Shown here: positions 14,864-21,401 of the stretch, one piece after another
Position numbering within the stretch: the first letter of the stretch is position 1
Layout of the letters: the number at the start of each line of letters is the position of its first letter
Virus record (IMG/VR): IMGVR_UViG_3300043256_000267
Location: 1 to 55,579 of that record
From: a virus
Strand: one strand, 5' to 3'
DNA length: 55,579 nucleotides
Notes under the pieces: generated by a model
Told to the model about the DNA's origin: nothing
Databases searched by the model: none
What the model saw: the letters and a program-made list of their open reading frames with translations, nothing else
Translations under genes and position numbers: made by a program

Positions 14864-15496
14864 AAACGCGTTCGTGGCAGACGTCCACGCGGTTTGGGTA
14901 ACAGCGGGGCTGGAATTGCGACAGTGCGAGCTGGTAAAGTAGAACCGCGAGAATTGCGGGTCTCAGTGGAATGTGGGGACGCGAGACTGGGGCTCGTGTT
15001 CCGGGCGCGGGACAGGAGGACGACAAACTGCGGTTGCTGAGCGCGAAAGCGGCGGTGCCCCACATTTTTCGTAGACAACGTGGGGTGCCAATCGTCTCAT
15101 ATCGCCGTCGCTCTGGGGGTCCTTCGGGGTCCGCTAACCATGCACGCGACAGCGCACGCTGACCTGCGTTACCGGGCCGCGCAGTATCGGGCGTGCGATG
15201 CTGGCCCGCGCTCGTGCCCACTATCGGACGCTCGCTGCCCACGTGACGCTGACGGGCGCCCGTCTCGCGTGCCCGACCGCCTCGATCGCGCCGATCACGA
15301 GCCCCCCCGGTGGTGGGCAATAGTGCCCACCCACTACATGTTGTAGTGTGCAGCGCAGGACACTACATGTTGTACCACTAGATATGGTAGTGTCTTGACC
15401 GCAACCCACATCATCGGCCCCACCCTGCCATATTGGCACTGTCATAATGGCAGCCCGCCCCACCCGTCACGCAATCTGATTTTTCCTGTTTCCCGC
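14864..15496. other. Non-coding divergent control region
   Basis: I see no credible gene here; the one long leftward frame lacks a ribosome site and is Arg-rich noise. It contains many palindromes. GACGGGCGCCCGTC is at 15251-15264, and GTGGGCA-ATAG-TGCCCAC at 15313-15330. CACTACA-TGT-TGTAGTG is at 15332-15348, with a second CACTACATGTTGTA at 15361-15374 and a third related pair CACTA/TAGTG at 15376-15392. TGCCA-TAT-TGGCA is at 15426-15438, nested in a larger CTGCCAT/ATGGCAG pair (15425-15453). This is what an operator cluster or replication origin would look like. Confidence 0.6.
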
Positions 15497-15542
15497 TTGA
15501 CATTCCACGCTGGGCATCATACACTTACATCGACTCGCCGAA
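15497..15542 (+). promoter_or_regulatory. Early promoter-leader cassette 1
   Basis: TTGACA (15497-15502), 17 bases, TACACT (15520-15525), 10 bases, then CGCCGAA (15536-15542) just before the ribosome site and the ATG at 15558. First of six cassettes with the same plan. Confidence 0.85.
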
Positions 15543-15557
15543 CTGAAAGGGTGCGCA

Positions 15558-15767
15558 ATGACATTCAACGTAGGTGATCGGGTTGTCGCTTGGACATACT
15601 TCAATCGAGTGATCGGAGTCGTTGAAGCTTTCACCAACAACGGCCAAACCGCGATCATACGCGGTCGTGATTTGTTCGGCGAGATAGCAGTCCGCTACCC
15701 TGTCGCGCACTTGGAACGCGCGGCCGAGCCCCCAGCCCCACTTGTCCTATTTCCACCCACCGCTTGA
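15558..15767 (+). CDS. Small early protein, unknown function
   Basis: This 69-residue protein (MTFNVGDRVVAWTYFNRVIG...) starts with the beta-rich VGDRVVAW pattern common in small SH3-like barrel proteins; the C terminus is Pro-rich. It is the first rightward gene after the control region, driven by cassette 1. Its TGA stop lies in the -35 box of cassette 2. Confidence 0.65.
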   Translation: MTFNVGDRVVAWTYFNRVIGVVEAFTNNGQTAIIRGRDLFGEIAVRYPVAHLERAAEPPAPLVLFPPTA

Positions 15768-15809
15768 CATCCGCTTGCACGCATCATACACTTAGCATGA
15801 CTCGCCGAA
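15764..15809 (+). promoter_or_regulatory. Early promoter-leader cassette 2
   Basis: TTGACA (15764-15769), 17 bases, TACACT (15787-15792), 10 bases, CGCCGAA (15803-15809). The upstream gene's TGA stop is inside TTGACA. Confidence 0.85.
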
Positions 15810-15823
15810 TTGGAGCCAAGACA

Positions 15824-16069
15824 ATGATGTCCCCCGAAGGAACCAGTAAGTACGCGTGCAACATGCTAGGCGTCGCGCGCTGTGCTTACGACGGTTGGTG
15901 CATCGCGAAGGACAGCTACGAATCCGCAGCGCGTCAAGATGACCGTGAACTCTACACCGGTTACTGTCGAGCCTACTCGCAGATTCTTCGCGTGGTTACC
16001 GGCATACCGGCAACCGTAAAGTGCCAAGAGCGCTGGGCAGAATGGATAAAGACAGCCCCAACCACTTGA
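15824..16069 (+). CDS. Small early protein, unknown function
   Basis: This 81-residue protein starts at a tandem ATGATG with GGAG eight bases upstream, in the cassette 2 leader. It is helical, with four cysteines (YACNM, ARCAY, GWCIA, GYCRA) and a Trp-rich C terminus. No family recognised. Its stop is inside the -35 box of cassette 3. Confidence 0.6.
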   Translation: MMSPEGTSKYACNMLGVARCAYDGWCIAKDSYESAARQDDRELYTGYCRAYSQILRVVTGIPATVKCQERWAEWIKTAPTT

Positions 16070-16111
16070 CATCCGGCACGCGGTATCCTACACTTGCATT
16101 GAATCGCCGAA
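16066..16111 (+). promoter_or_regulatory. Early promoter-leader cassette 3
   Basis: TTGACA (16066-16071), 17 bases, TACACT (16089-16094), 10 bases, CGCCGAA (16105-16111), GGAGG, ATG 16127. The preceding stop TGA is inside TTGACA. Confidence 0.85.
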
Positions 16112-16126
16112 TCGGAGGCTTAACCG

Positions 16127-16294
16127 ATGTGGAAGTTGGTATTGTGGCTGACACAAAGCAAGTGCGTTACTGAAGAGTACGCGACCGAGGCCGAGGCCCT
16201 AGCGCGGCTTCACAAGCAGCTAGACACAGGCATGCGCGCTGTCGCGTGGGAACTAGACGGCCCGAACGGGAAGCACGAAGGACAAGAATTGTAA
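16127..16294 (+). CDS. Small early protein, unknown function
   Basis: This 55-residue protein (MWKLVLWLTQSKCVTEEYATE...) has a beta strand followed by an acidic helix (ATEAEALARLHKQLD). It is supported mainly by the dedicated cassette 3 promoter and GGAGG. Confidence 0.6.
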   Translation: MWKLVLWLTQSKCVTEEYATEAEALARLHKQLDTGMRAVAWELDGPNGKHEGQEL

Positions 16295-16303
16295 CCGCGC
16301 GCC

Positions 16304-16349
16304 TTGACATTCCGCACGTGGTATCCTACACCTAGCATGACTCGCCGAA
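16304..16349 (+). promoter_or_regulatory. Early promoter-leader cassette 4
   Basis: TTGACA (16304-16309), 17 bases, TACACC (16327-16332), 10 bases, CGCCGAA (16343-16349), then GGAGG and the ATG at 16365. Confidence 0.85.
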
Positions 16350-16364
16350 TGGAGGTACAAGCCA

Positions 16365-16556
16365 ATGACAGTAGGCACGCTACGACAAACACTTGAGGGA
16401 TTGTCTGAAGACACACGAGTTATTCTCCGCGTGATGACGGACATAGCGGTTGACGAGCCACGCGGCGCTATCCTGGAGGAAACATGGTTTGAGGTAGTCC
16501 CGCACACAGTTAACGGGCGCGGAGTTATCATCCTCGCAGCCGAAGGGTGCGCGTGA
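16365..16556 (+). CDS. Small early protein, unknown function
   Basis: This 63-residue protein (MTVGTLRQTLEGLSEDTRVIL...) starts with an amphipathic helix followed by strands, a pattern seen in small uncharacterised phage proteins. Cassette 4 drives it; the stop overlaps the next ATG (TGATG). Confidence 0.6.
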   Translation: MTVGTLRQTLEGLSEDTRVILRVMTDIAVDEPRGAILEETWFEVVPHTVNGRGVIILAAEGCA

Positions 16557-16834
16557 TGCCAAAGCCAACAACAGCACGAGTGAGCGTCAAGCGCTATCAG
16601 TGCGTTGAGTGTAAAGCAATTGAACAGCACAACACGAACCACTGGGGCGAGATTTATCCACGTTGTCGCTCGTGCGGTTGGAAAAACCCAATGGCAATGG
16701 CCCAGCGGTTCGTGTGCCTGGAGCCCTGTCCATCAACGCATGACACCCCAGAACCCTGGAAACTCGTAAAGCTTGGCGACATTGTGGAAATTGTCGAGCC
16801 CCACGTGCTTGACACGCGGTCCCGTGAATCGTAG
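16556..16834 (+). CDS. Small zinc-ribbon protein
   Basis: This 92-residue protein has CVEC and CRSC pairs about 25 residues apart near the N terminus (zinc ribbon), then a beta-rich part (LVKLGDIVEIVE). The ATG at 16556 overlaps the previous stop, so it shares the cassette 4 transcript; a GTG nine bases upstream is a weaker start. Its C-terminal codons contain the -35 and -10 boxes of cassette 5. Confidence 0.6.
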   Translation: MPKPTTARVSVKRYQCVECKAIEQHNTNHWGEIYPRCRSCGWKNPMAMAQRFVCLEPCPSTHDTPEPWKLVKLGDIVEIVEPHVLDTRSRES

Positions 16835-16854
16835 GCTTTAGGCGTATCGCCGAA
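16809..16854 (+). promoter_or_regulatory. Early promoter-leader cassette 5
   Basis: TTGACA (16809-16814), 17 bases, TAGGCT (16832-16837), 10 bases, CGCCGAA (16848-16854). The -10 box is weaker than in the other copies; spacing is preserved. Confidence 0.75.
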
Positions 16855-16869
16855 ACGGAAGGACGCACA

Positions 16870-17097
16870 ATGACACCGGTTCTCGTAAGCAACGCAGTAC
16901 AGATTGACTTGTCCCGTCCCGTTTCGGGCTCGTGGCATGGTCGCGGTTTCGGGCGCCACTTCGTTTGGCACTATTTGTGCTCACGTGGCCACACTGTCAA
17001 CGTCCGCTGCAACGCATGGCGCGGCATCGGCAAGCACCGCAAGCCAGACATCGTCCCGGGCGCGATCATGTGCCCGCAATGTGACCTTGACTCGTAA
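16870..17097 (+). CDS. Small Cys/His-rich early protein
   Basis: This 75-residue protein has CSRGH in the middle and CPQC near the end, which could form one zinc site. The ATG at 16870 is preferred over an alternative frame at 16904 because it follows the cassette 5 leader and GGAAGGA. Confidence 0.55.
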   Translation: MTPVLVSNAVQIDLSRPVSGSWHGRGFGRHFVWHYLCSRGHTVNVRCNAWRGIGKHRKPDIVPGAIMCPQCDLDS

Positions 17098-17132
17098 CGG
17101 CCTCACGGTCCCAACAAACGGGGGTTTGACCG

Positions 17133-17639
17133 ATGCAATACAGCATAATCTATAGTTGTGATGTGCCACGTGGCGTGTCTCTGTCCGCGCCACCACCGAC
17201 GCAATACCACAAATGGCAATGCACCGAACGGTCTGGCGGGCCAGACGGTGGTCAAATGGACTGGGGATTTGAGCCCGGTTCTTGTTGGTCGCGTGGACGG
17301 CACCGCAAGTATTGTGCGTATTTGGACACCGACGCCGAATTTGCCGAATTCGTTGACCATTGCGGATTGCACATAGAAGACGTCGAGACGGTGGGCAGCA
17401 TCGGCGCGCCCGGCTTTGGTTTTGGTTGGGCGCCTGCGCTATCGTTTGCATCACATGACCCTGAATGCTTGCAATCAGCCTACGTCACTCCGATACCCGA
17501 CGAACCACCACCCATACCGCTAGACAGTGCGCCCGCGCTGCCCGGCTGCGACGATTTGGTATTGTCCACCGCAGAGGCCGCGGCAAACCGCCGTTGGTCC
17601 GAAATTCGCGAGCAGTTGTTAGAAGACTACTCTTACTGA
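17133..17639 (+). CDS. Hypothetical early protein
   Basis: This 168-residue protein has scattered cysteines and aromatic residues (YHKWQC, PGSCWSRGRHRKYC), an acidic helix (DTDAEFAEFVDHC), a Pro-rich linker and a C-terminal helix (AAANRRWSEIREQLLEDY). No family recognised. It has no cassette promoter of its own and probably reads through from cassette 5. Confidence 0.6.
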   Translation: MQYSIIYSCDVPRGVSLSAPPPTQYHKWQCTERSGGPDGGQMDWGFEPGSCWSRGRHRKYCAYLDTDAEFAEFVDHCGLHIEDVETVGSIGAPGFGFGWAPALSFASHDPECLQSAYVTPIPDEPPPIPLDSAPALPGCDDLVLSTAEAAANRRWSEIREQLLEDYSY

Positions 17640-17675
17640 CGCGCACACGAGCGCACAACACAAGGGAAAGCTACC

Positions 17676-17912
17676 ATGGCAACGTCAAAAGAGGTCCGAG
17701 AACTCGCCAAAGCCGCAGGCGTGTATGTTGACACACGCTCACCCGGTGACGGCGTGACGCGCTACCTTTTCGCCAGCGTACCGGGTGGCTACTCTACATG
17801 GTCGCCGTTCGATACGCTCGCTGTTCACCTCGGTGCGCGCGCTGCGCTGCAATTCCTGCTCGGCGTGCAAGTGGGCCGGCACCTCGAACGTGAGCAGAAA
17901 AGCGAGACTTGA
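17676..17912 (+). CDS. Hypothetical early protein
   Basis: This 78-residue protein has an N-terminal amphipathic helix (KEVRELAKAAG) and a C-terminal hydrophobic helix (ALQFLLGVQVGRHLE). GGGAAAG precedes the ATG. A long perfect inverted repeat begins two bases after its stop. Confidence 0.55.
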   Translation: MATSKEVRELAKAAGVYVDTRSPGDGVTRYLFASVPGGYSTWSPFDTLAVHLGARAALQFLLGVQVGRHLEREQKSET

Positions 17913-17914
17913 CA

Positions 17915-17988
17915 AATTGTGTGTGCGAACGGTAGTCTTGGTACTACCCACTCTCTTATACCATAGACTACCGTTCGCACACACAATT
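17915..17988. terminator. 24-bp perfect inverted repeat, probable terminator or RNA structure
   Basis: The arms 17915-17938 and 17965-17988 are exact reverse complements, and TGGTA/TACCA extends the stem inside the loop. TTTTGT follows the right arm, so it could terminate rightward transcription. At 24 base pairs the stem is far longer than a terminator needs. TTGACA (17909-17914) abuts the left arm but no good -10 box follows. Confidence 0.7.
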
Positions 17989-18018
17989 TTGTAACTCTAA
18001 CTTTACGGGAGGATTTTC

Positions 18019-18420
18019 ATGGCTGCAATCTACCAAGCAGACGTATGGTGCGACGATTGTGCAAACGCAATCCGTAAACGGCTGCGATCGGAGGGCAACG
18101 CGCCTGAGTGTACCTACGACGAGCGTTCTTACGACTCGGACGAGTACCCTAAGATCGCGTCCGACGATGAAGAATCGGACACCCCACAGCATTGTGCCGC
18201 GCACGAGTCGTGCTTGAACGCAATCGAACTTTCCTCTGGCCGCAAAATCGGAATGTTGTTCGGTAGTCTAACATTTGACGGAGTGACCTACGTCCGAGAA
18301 ACTGCCCTTGGAAGTGGCGGCGAGGTCGCCGAGTTATGGGTCCGACACTTCTCGGACGGGGGCTACGACCTCGAACTAACCAAGTGTCCGCACTGTAAAG
18401 GATTTGTTGATGCCGCTTGA
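18019..18420 (+). CDS. Hypothetical Cys-rich early protein
   Basis: This 133-residue protein starts with WCDDC, has an acidic Asp/Glu/Ser stretch (residues 38-58), CAAHESC, and ends with CPHCKG. The paired cysteines imply at least one zinc site. GGGAGG precedes the ATG. Its TGA stop is inside the -35 box of cassette 6. Confidence 0.65.
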   Translation: MAAIYQADVWCDDCANAIRKRLRSEGNAPECTYDERSYDSDEYPKIASDDEESDTPQHCAAHESCLNAIELSSGRKIGMLFGSLTFDGVTYVRETALGSGGEVAELWVRHFSDGGYDLELTKCPHCKGFVDAA

Positions 18421-18457
18421 CTTTCCACGTGCGGCATTCTACACTTGGACAGCCGAA
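18417..18457 (+). promoter_or_regulatory. Early promoter-leader cassette 6
   Basis: TTGACT (18417-18422), 17 bases, TACACT (18440-18445), then AGCCGAA at 18451-18457, five bases closer than in cassettes 1-5. The upstream stop codon lies in the -35 box. Confidence 0.8.
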
Positions 18458-18471
18458 AAGGGGAACTGACA

Positions 18472-18597
18472 ATGATCGGGACTGTAATTGCCATTGGCGT
18501 AGGCGTCGTCGTGATTGCGTTCGCGTGCTGGTCAGTCTACTCGGATTTGCGCGGCGTTCCGTACTACCGGCCGCGTCACCGTCGTCACCGTTTTTAG
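18472..18597 (+). CDS. Small single-span membrane protein
   Basis: This 41-residue protein has a transmembrane helix (IGTVIAIGVGVVVIAFACW) and a strongly basic tail (RPRHRRHRF). GGGGA precedes the ATG in the cassette 6 leader. Confidence 0.6.
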   Translation: MIGTVIAIGVGVVVIAFACWSVYSDLRGVPYYRPRHRRHRF

Positions 18598-18630
18598 TCT
18601 TGCCTTGCGCAAGAGAAAGGACCAACGACC

Positions 18631-18846
18631 ATGATGACCAAAAAGGACTTCATTGCCCTCGCCGACGCCATCCGCGGGGCAAACAGTGGGTCACTCCACT
18701 TTTCCTCCGCCGAGGTAGAGGTGTTGGCCGCGTTTTGCGCGTCTCGCAACCTGCGATTCGACCGCGGACGCTGGTTCGACTATATTTACGGCAAGTGTGG
18801 CCCCAGCGGCGGCGCGATCCGCAAACCGAAAGGTGGTTCCGCATGA
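18631..18846 (+). CDS. Small early protein, unknown function
   Basis: This 71-residue protein has a helical N terminus (MMTKKDFIALADAIRGANSG) and a Trp/Tyr-containing basic C terminus. This layout recalls small phage proteins of the same length found in early regions. AGGA precedes a tandem ATGATG. It overlaps the next gene by ATGA. Confidence 0.6.
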   Translation: MMTKKDFIALADAIRGANSGSLHFSSAEVEVLAAFCASRNLRFDRGRWFDYIYGKCGPSGGAIRKPKGGSA

Positions 18847-19055
18847 ACAAACATGAGCGGGCTGAACGCCTCGCGCTGGCAGCCAACGTAGCAGTCACGA
18901 TTCAGGTAACCTTCCATTGCTCGGTGTGCGAGGAGGTGTTTTCACGCTGTACCCGTTCTGTGTACATTGCGACACGTAGAGCGGCCGACGAGGGGTGGTG
19001 TGTGGACGACACAGGACTTGTCCACTGTCCAAACTGCGCAAAGAAGTTACTATGA
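18843..19055 (+). CDS. Small zinc-ribbon protein
   Basis: This 70-residue protein begins MNKHERAERLALAAN and has CSVC and CPNC pairs about 36 residues apart. The ATG at 18843 overlaps the previous stop (ATGA), and its own stop overlaps the next gene in the same way. Confidence 0.6.
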   Translation: MNKHERAERLALAANVAVTIQVTFHCSVCEEVFSRCTRSVYIATRRAADEGWCVDDTGLVHCPNCAKKLL

Positions 19056-19240
19056 AACTGCAATCTACCATTGGTGGGGACCGGTTGCAGGACCCGCGGT
19101 TATGCGTAAACTGCGGTAGCTTTAGGCGCCTGCCCAGCTACCGGTACTGCCACCGTTGCCTAGAGTACCTCAAACCGATTGTTCGCGCGTGGGCACGCAG
19201 GCAGAATCCCGTACCCGGAGAGGACATACCAGAATGTTAA
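19052..19240 (+). CDS. Small zinc-finger protein containing a 20-bp repeat
   Basis: This 62-residue protein has CVNC and CHRC pairs 16 residues apart and a basic C-terminal helix. Codons 6-12 are built from the 20-bp repeat read in the opposite sense to the capsid-region genes, giving TIGGDRL instead of QPVPTNG. Confidence 0.6.
   Translation: MKLQSTIGGDRLQDPRLCVNCGSFRRLPSYRYCHRCLEYLKPIVRAWARRQNPVPGEDIPEC
19068..19087 (+). repeat. 20-bp dispersed repeat, copy 3
   Basis: Exact 20/20 copy inside a rightward coding sequence. Confidence 0.95.
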
Positions 19241-19326
19241 TGACTTGTGCGTCAATCTTCCGTCACTGGCGCCGCGGACTCTGGATTGTCGTGCTTACGA
19301 TTGTAATCACGCTGGCGATGTGGTAG
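19234..19326 (+). CDS. Tiny membrane peptide
   Basis: This 30-residue peptide has a basic start (FRHWRRG) and one transmembrane helix (LWIVVLTIVITLAMW). It overlaps the previous gene by 7 bases and lies behind a GGAGAGGA site. Confidence 0.45.
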   Translation: MLMTCASIFRHWRRGLWIVVLTIVITLAMW

Positions 19327-19361
19327 TCAGACAACCAAACCTTTACAGAAGGGATTAAACA

Positions 19362-19772
19362 ATGTGCGCATCCAATGATTTGACAGAACTGCGAAAGTTG
19401 CAACGAAAAATAAAACCTATCCGCGCGTGGAAAGTCCTTCGGAAGTCCGGCTTGAACATATACACTGGATACGGTAGAGCTAAATATGGCCCCGGACAAG
19501 TGAAGGCCGCGGGCGTAACCCCCACAACTCTCTACCTGATGCCGGGTCCGCGTGGATTGCACGTTTATCGCACGAAACGAGTTGCCCGCCACATGGCGTA
19601 TGGGTTTCGGGTCGCCGTGCCGGTTTACATTAACCCTAGCGATTTGATCGCTGCCGAACCTTCCAACAATTACCGTTGTGCACAGCTAGTGGCGTGCCGG
19701 CTCACGATTCGGCCCGAAGACTGGGCCGCTGCTGGCTTGCCCAAACGCGCCACCCGTTGCCGGTACGTCTAA
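19362..19772 (+). CDS. Hypothetical early protein
   Basis: This 136-residue basic protein starts MCASNDLTELRKLQRKIKP, with a probable alpha/beta body. The central region (LYLMPGPRGLHVYRTKRVA) resembles small RNA/DNA-contacting or ADP-ribosyl-type folds only superficially. No family assigned. Confidence 0.6.
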   Translation: MCASNDLTELRKLQRKIKPIRAWKVLRKSGLNIYTGYGRAKYGPGQVKAAGVTPTTLYLMPGPRGLHVYRTKRVARHMAYGFRVAVPVYINPSDLIAAEPSNNYRCAQLVACRLTIRPEDWAAAGLPKRATRCRYV

Positions 19773-19818
19773 ACGCGCTGGAGAAACTAACCGGGGCTTA
19801 GCCCCAGAAGTTGAATAT

Positions 19819-20208
19819 ATGAAAATCGAAACGAAGTTTGATCTCGGACAAGAAGTGTGGCTTGTTAAGGAATTTCCCAAGCACACGACTATTCCGTGTT
19901 CGGGCTGCGAGGGGCGCGGGGACATCCTGCTCGCGGACGAGACTACCTACCGTTGTCCTAAGTGTTACGGCAATAAGACCCGGATCGATGTGGCCCCCGT
20001 AGATTGGCACGCTGACGGTCCGATGACCATAGGCAACGTCCGCGTTTCCGTGTTCCAAAGCGACGACGAGCATGAAGACGATCGTGTGTACATGTGCCAC
20101 CAAACGGGGATAGGCTCGGGGACATTGTGGAGAGAAGAAGACCTGTTCGGAACTAGGCAGGAGGCCGAAGCCGCGGCCGATGAGCGGAGAAAGCGGAGCG
20201 ATGAATAG
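19819..20208 (+). CDS. Hypothetical protein with DnaJ-type zinc repeats
   Basis: This 129-residue protein has CSGCEGRG and CPKCYGNK, two CxxCxGxG-like knuckles separated by about 19 residues. That is the spacing of one zinc centre in DnaJ-type zinc domains and in small phage proteins. The rest is beta-rich and ends in a charged helix (QEAEAAADERRKR). Last gene before the terminator. Confidence 0.65.
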   Translation: MKIETKFDLGQEVWLVKEFPKHTTIPCSGCEGRGDILLADETTYRCPKCYGNKTRIDVAPVDWHADGPMTIGNVRVSVFQSDDEHEDDRVYMCHQTGIGSGTLWREEDLFGTRQEAEAAADERRKRSDE

Positions 20209-20213
20209 AAAGG

Positions 20214-20252
20214 CGGCCCGGCCCACTCCGGTTGTGGAGTGAGCGCGGGCCG
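20214..20252. terminator. Bidirectional terminator between convergent units
   Basis: CGGCCCG (20214-20220) pairs with CGGGCCG (20246-20252), with CACTCC/GGAGTG forming an inner stem. It sits between rightward 19819-20208 and leftward 20287-20877. CTTTCTATTC follows on the leftward side; the U-run is weak on both sides. Confidence 0.6.
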
Positions 20253-20286
20253 TTGGTTGCTTCAATCTGCTGTTACCGCGCGCGGG

Positions 20287-20877
20287 TTACTCGATTCGGA
20301 CGCACCGTACCCAAACGTCTACAAGAGCGCCATCGTTCGTCGCGCCTGCCGTGGCATCCGGGTCCACCACAAGGTCCGCATACAGACTGCCGTCTGCAAC
20401 CACCTCGTTGTTCGCCAGCACCACAGCCGCGGTCGGGAACCGCGCGCCGGACCCGTTCGCGTAGTCGTCGTCCAGCGCGAAGTCGGCCACTACGTCGCTC
20501 TCGGTCTCGCTCGCAGCGCCGTCTCCTCGGATTACGGTCATGTCCAGCGCGCCGCCGTCACCGTCCGTGAAGTCCGCTACGGTCAGGTCGACAACCTCAA
20601 ACCCCACTTCCAGAATGCGGAACTTAAATGGCGCGCTCTTCGCGGTGAAGAACGGCGTCCGGTAGGTGGTGGCCGCAGCCGGACTGTTCTCGTCGATGCC
20701 GCACCGCGCAATCAGCGTGAACTCCTGCCCGCGCGCGACATCCGCGACAGTTCCAACTGCGCGCAGCCCGCCAATTGTCCCCATTGTACTTTCGGGGTTT
20801 TGCGTGATGCACCCAATTACGATCTCGTGGTCATGCTCCACCTCAACGTGGGGCGCCCAATTTTCTCTTCGTGGCAT
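20287..20877 (-). CDS. Acidic hypothetical protein, possible virion decoration protein
   Basis: This 196-residue, beta-rich and acidic protein (VVADFALDDDYANGSGARF) has a repetitive valine/aspartate texture like small capsid-decoration or fibre proteins. The style is similar to the 117-residue protein at 54074-54427, though I cannot show homology. It follows the membrane gene 20881-21180 with no gap in an isolated leftward unit. Function unassigned. Confidence 0.5.
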   Translation of the reverse strand: MPRRENWAPHVEVEHDHEIVIGCITQNPESTMGTIGGLRAVGTVADVARGQEFTLIARCGIDENSPAAATTYRTPFFTAKSAPFKFRILEVGFEVVDLTVADFTDGDGGALDMTVIRGDGAASETESDVVADFALDDDYANGSGARFPTAAVVLANNEVVADGSLYADLVVDPDATAGATNDGALVDVWVRCVRIE

Positions 20878-20880
20878 CGT

Positions 20881-21180
20881 TCAATTTCCTTTCGTTTTGT
20901 TCTCGCCCGCTGGAGAGCCGCGTTCGCGCGATCGCTCGACCCCCAGCAGGACCCCTAGCCTTATCACTTCGCCTGTCAACGCGACGAGTTCGCCACGCAT
21001 TGCGTCAATCGACTTCTCTTGCCGCGCTTGCGCCGTCGCCAGCGTTTCTACCCGGTCCCGCACCATCCGTTCCACTTCCGCGCGCGTGACCAACGAGCGC
21101 GCCAGAGTGAACCACGTGCCTGCGCTCCCAATCGCGCCAGCCAAGATCGCGGGTATCAGTTGTGCCAGCGAAATTTCCAT
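20881..21180 (-). CDS. Holin-like membrane protein with coiled coil
   Basis: This 99-residue protein has a transmembrane helix at about residues 5-28 (LAQLIPAILAGAIGSAGTWF), then a long amphipathic helix with heptads (AEVERMVRDRVETLATAQARQEKSIDAM), and a charged tail. This architecture fits a class III-like holin or a membrane-anchored spanin-like protein. The ATG at 21180 has GGAG five bases upstream and a consensus promoter further up. No endolysin is adjacent, which weakens the lysis reading. Confidence 0.5.
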   Translation of the reverse strand: MEISLAQLIPAILAGAIGSAGTWFTLARSLVTRAEVERMVRDRVETLATAQARQEKSIDAMRGELVALTGEVIRLGVLLGVERSRERGSPAGENKTKGN

Positions 21181-21238
21181 TCTCGCTCCAGCCTGTGTGT
21201 CAAAAGTGGGCAGGGGCTCCAAGATCGCGTGCTGCACT

Positions 21239-21258
21239 CAACCGGTCCCCACCAATGG
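21239..21258 (-). repeat. 20-bp dispersed repeat, copy 4
   Basis: Exact copy, reverse orientation, in the spacer between the divergent promoters and the leftward holin-like gene. Confidence 0.95.
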
Positions 21259-21295
21259 CGCAGTCCTGCGTTCCTGGAGCCCGCCCATCCGATCT

Positions 21296-21324
21296 ATTAT
21301 AGGCCGTGATTTTGTCCAGGTCAA
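21296..21324 (-). promoter_or_regulatory. Leftward sigma-70 promoter of the holin-like unit
   Basis: Minus strand: TTGACC, 17 bases, TATAAT, with the shared ATTATAGGCCG string on the plus strand. It is back to back with the rightward replication promoter. Confidence 0.8.
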
Positions 21325-21329
21325 GCCCC

Positions 21330-21358
21330 TTGACACAGCCCGCCGGGGGTGCTATCGT
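21330..21358 (+). promoter_or_regulatory. Rightward promoter of the replication operon
   Basis: TTGACA (21330-21335), 17 bases, TATCGT (21353-21358). It lacks the CGCCGAA leader element of the early cassettes. The next ~14.7 kb of genes mostly overlap and show no other obvious promoter. Confidence 0.7.
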
Positions 21359-21401
21359 CGAGTGGAAGGCAAAAGTGTTTCTTGTTAAAGGGAGAAGAAC
21401 C

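Noticed and set aside
14835-15320. 161-codon leftward ORF in the control region
   Set aside because: No ribosome site, extreme Arg content and overlap with the palindromes; treated as non-coding.
15497-18457. CRISPR-like repeated units in the early region
   Set aside because: The repeats are spaced by whole genes and contain promoter boxes; spacing and content do not fit a CRISPR array.
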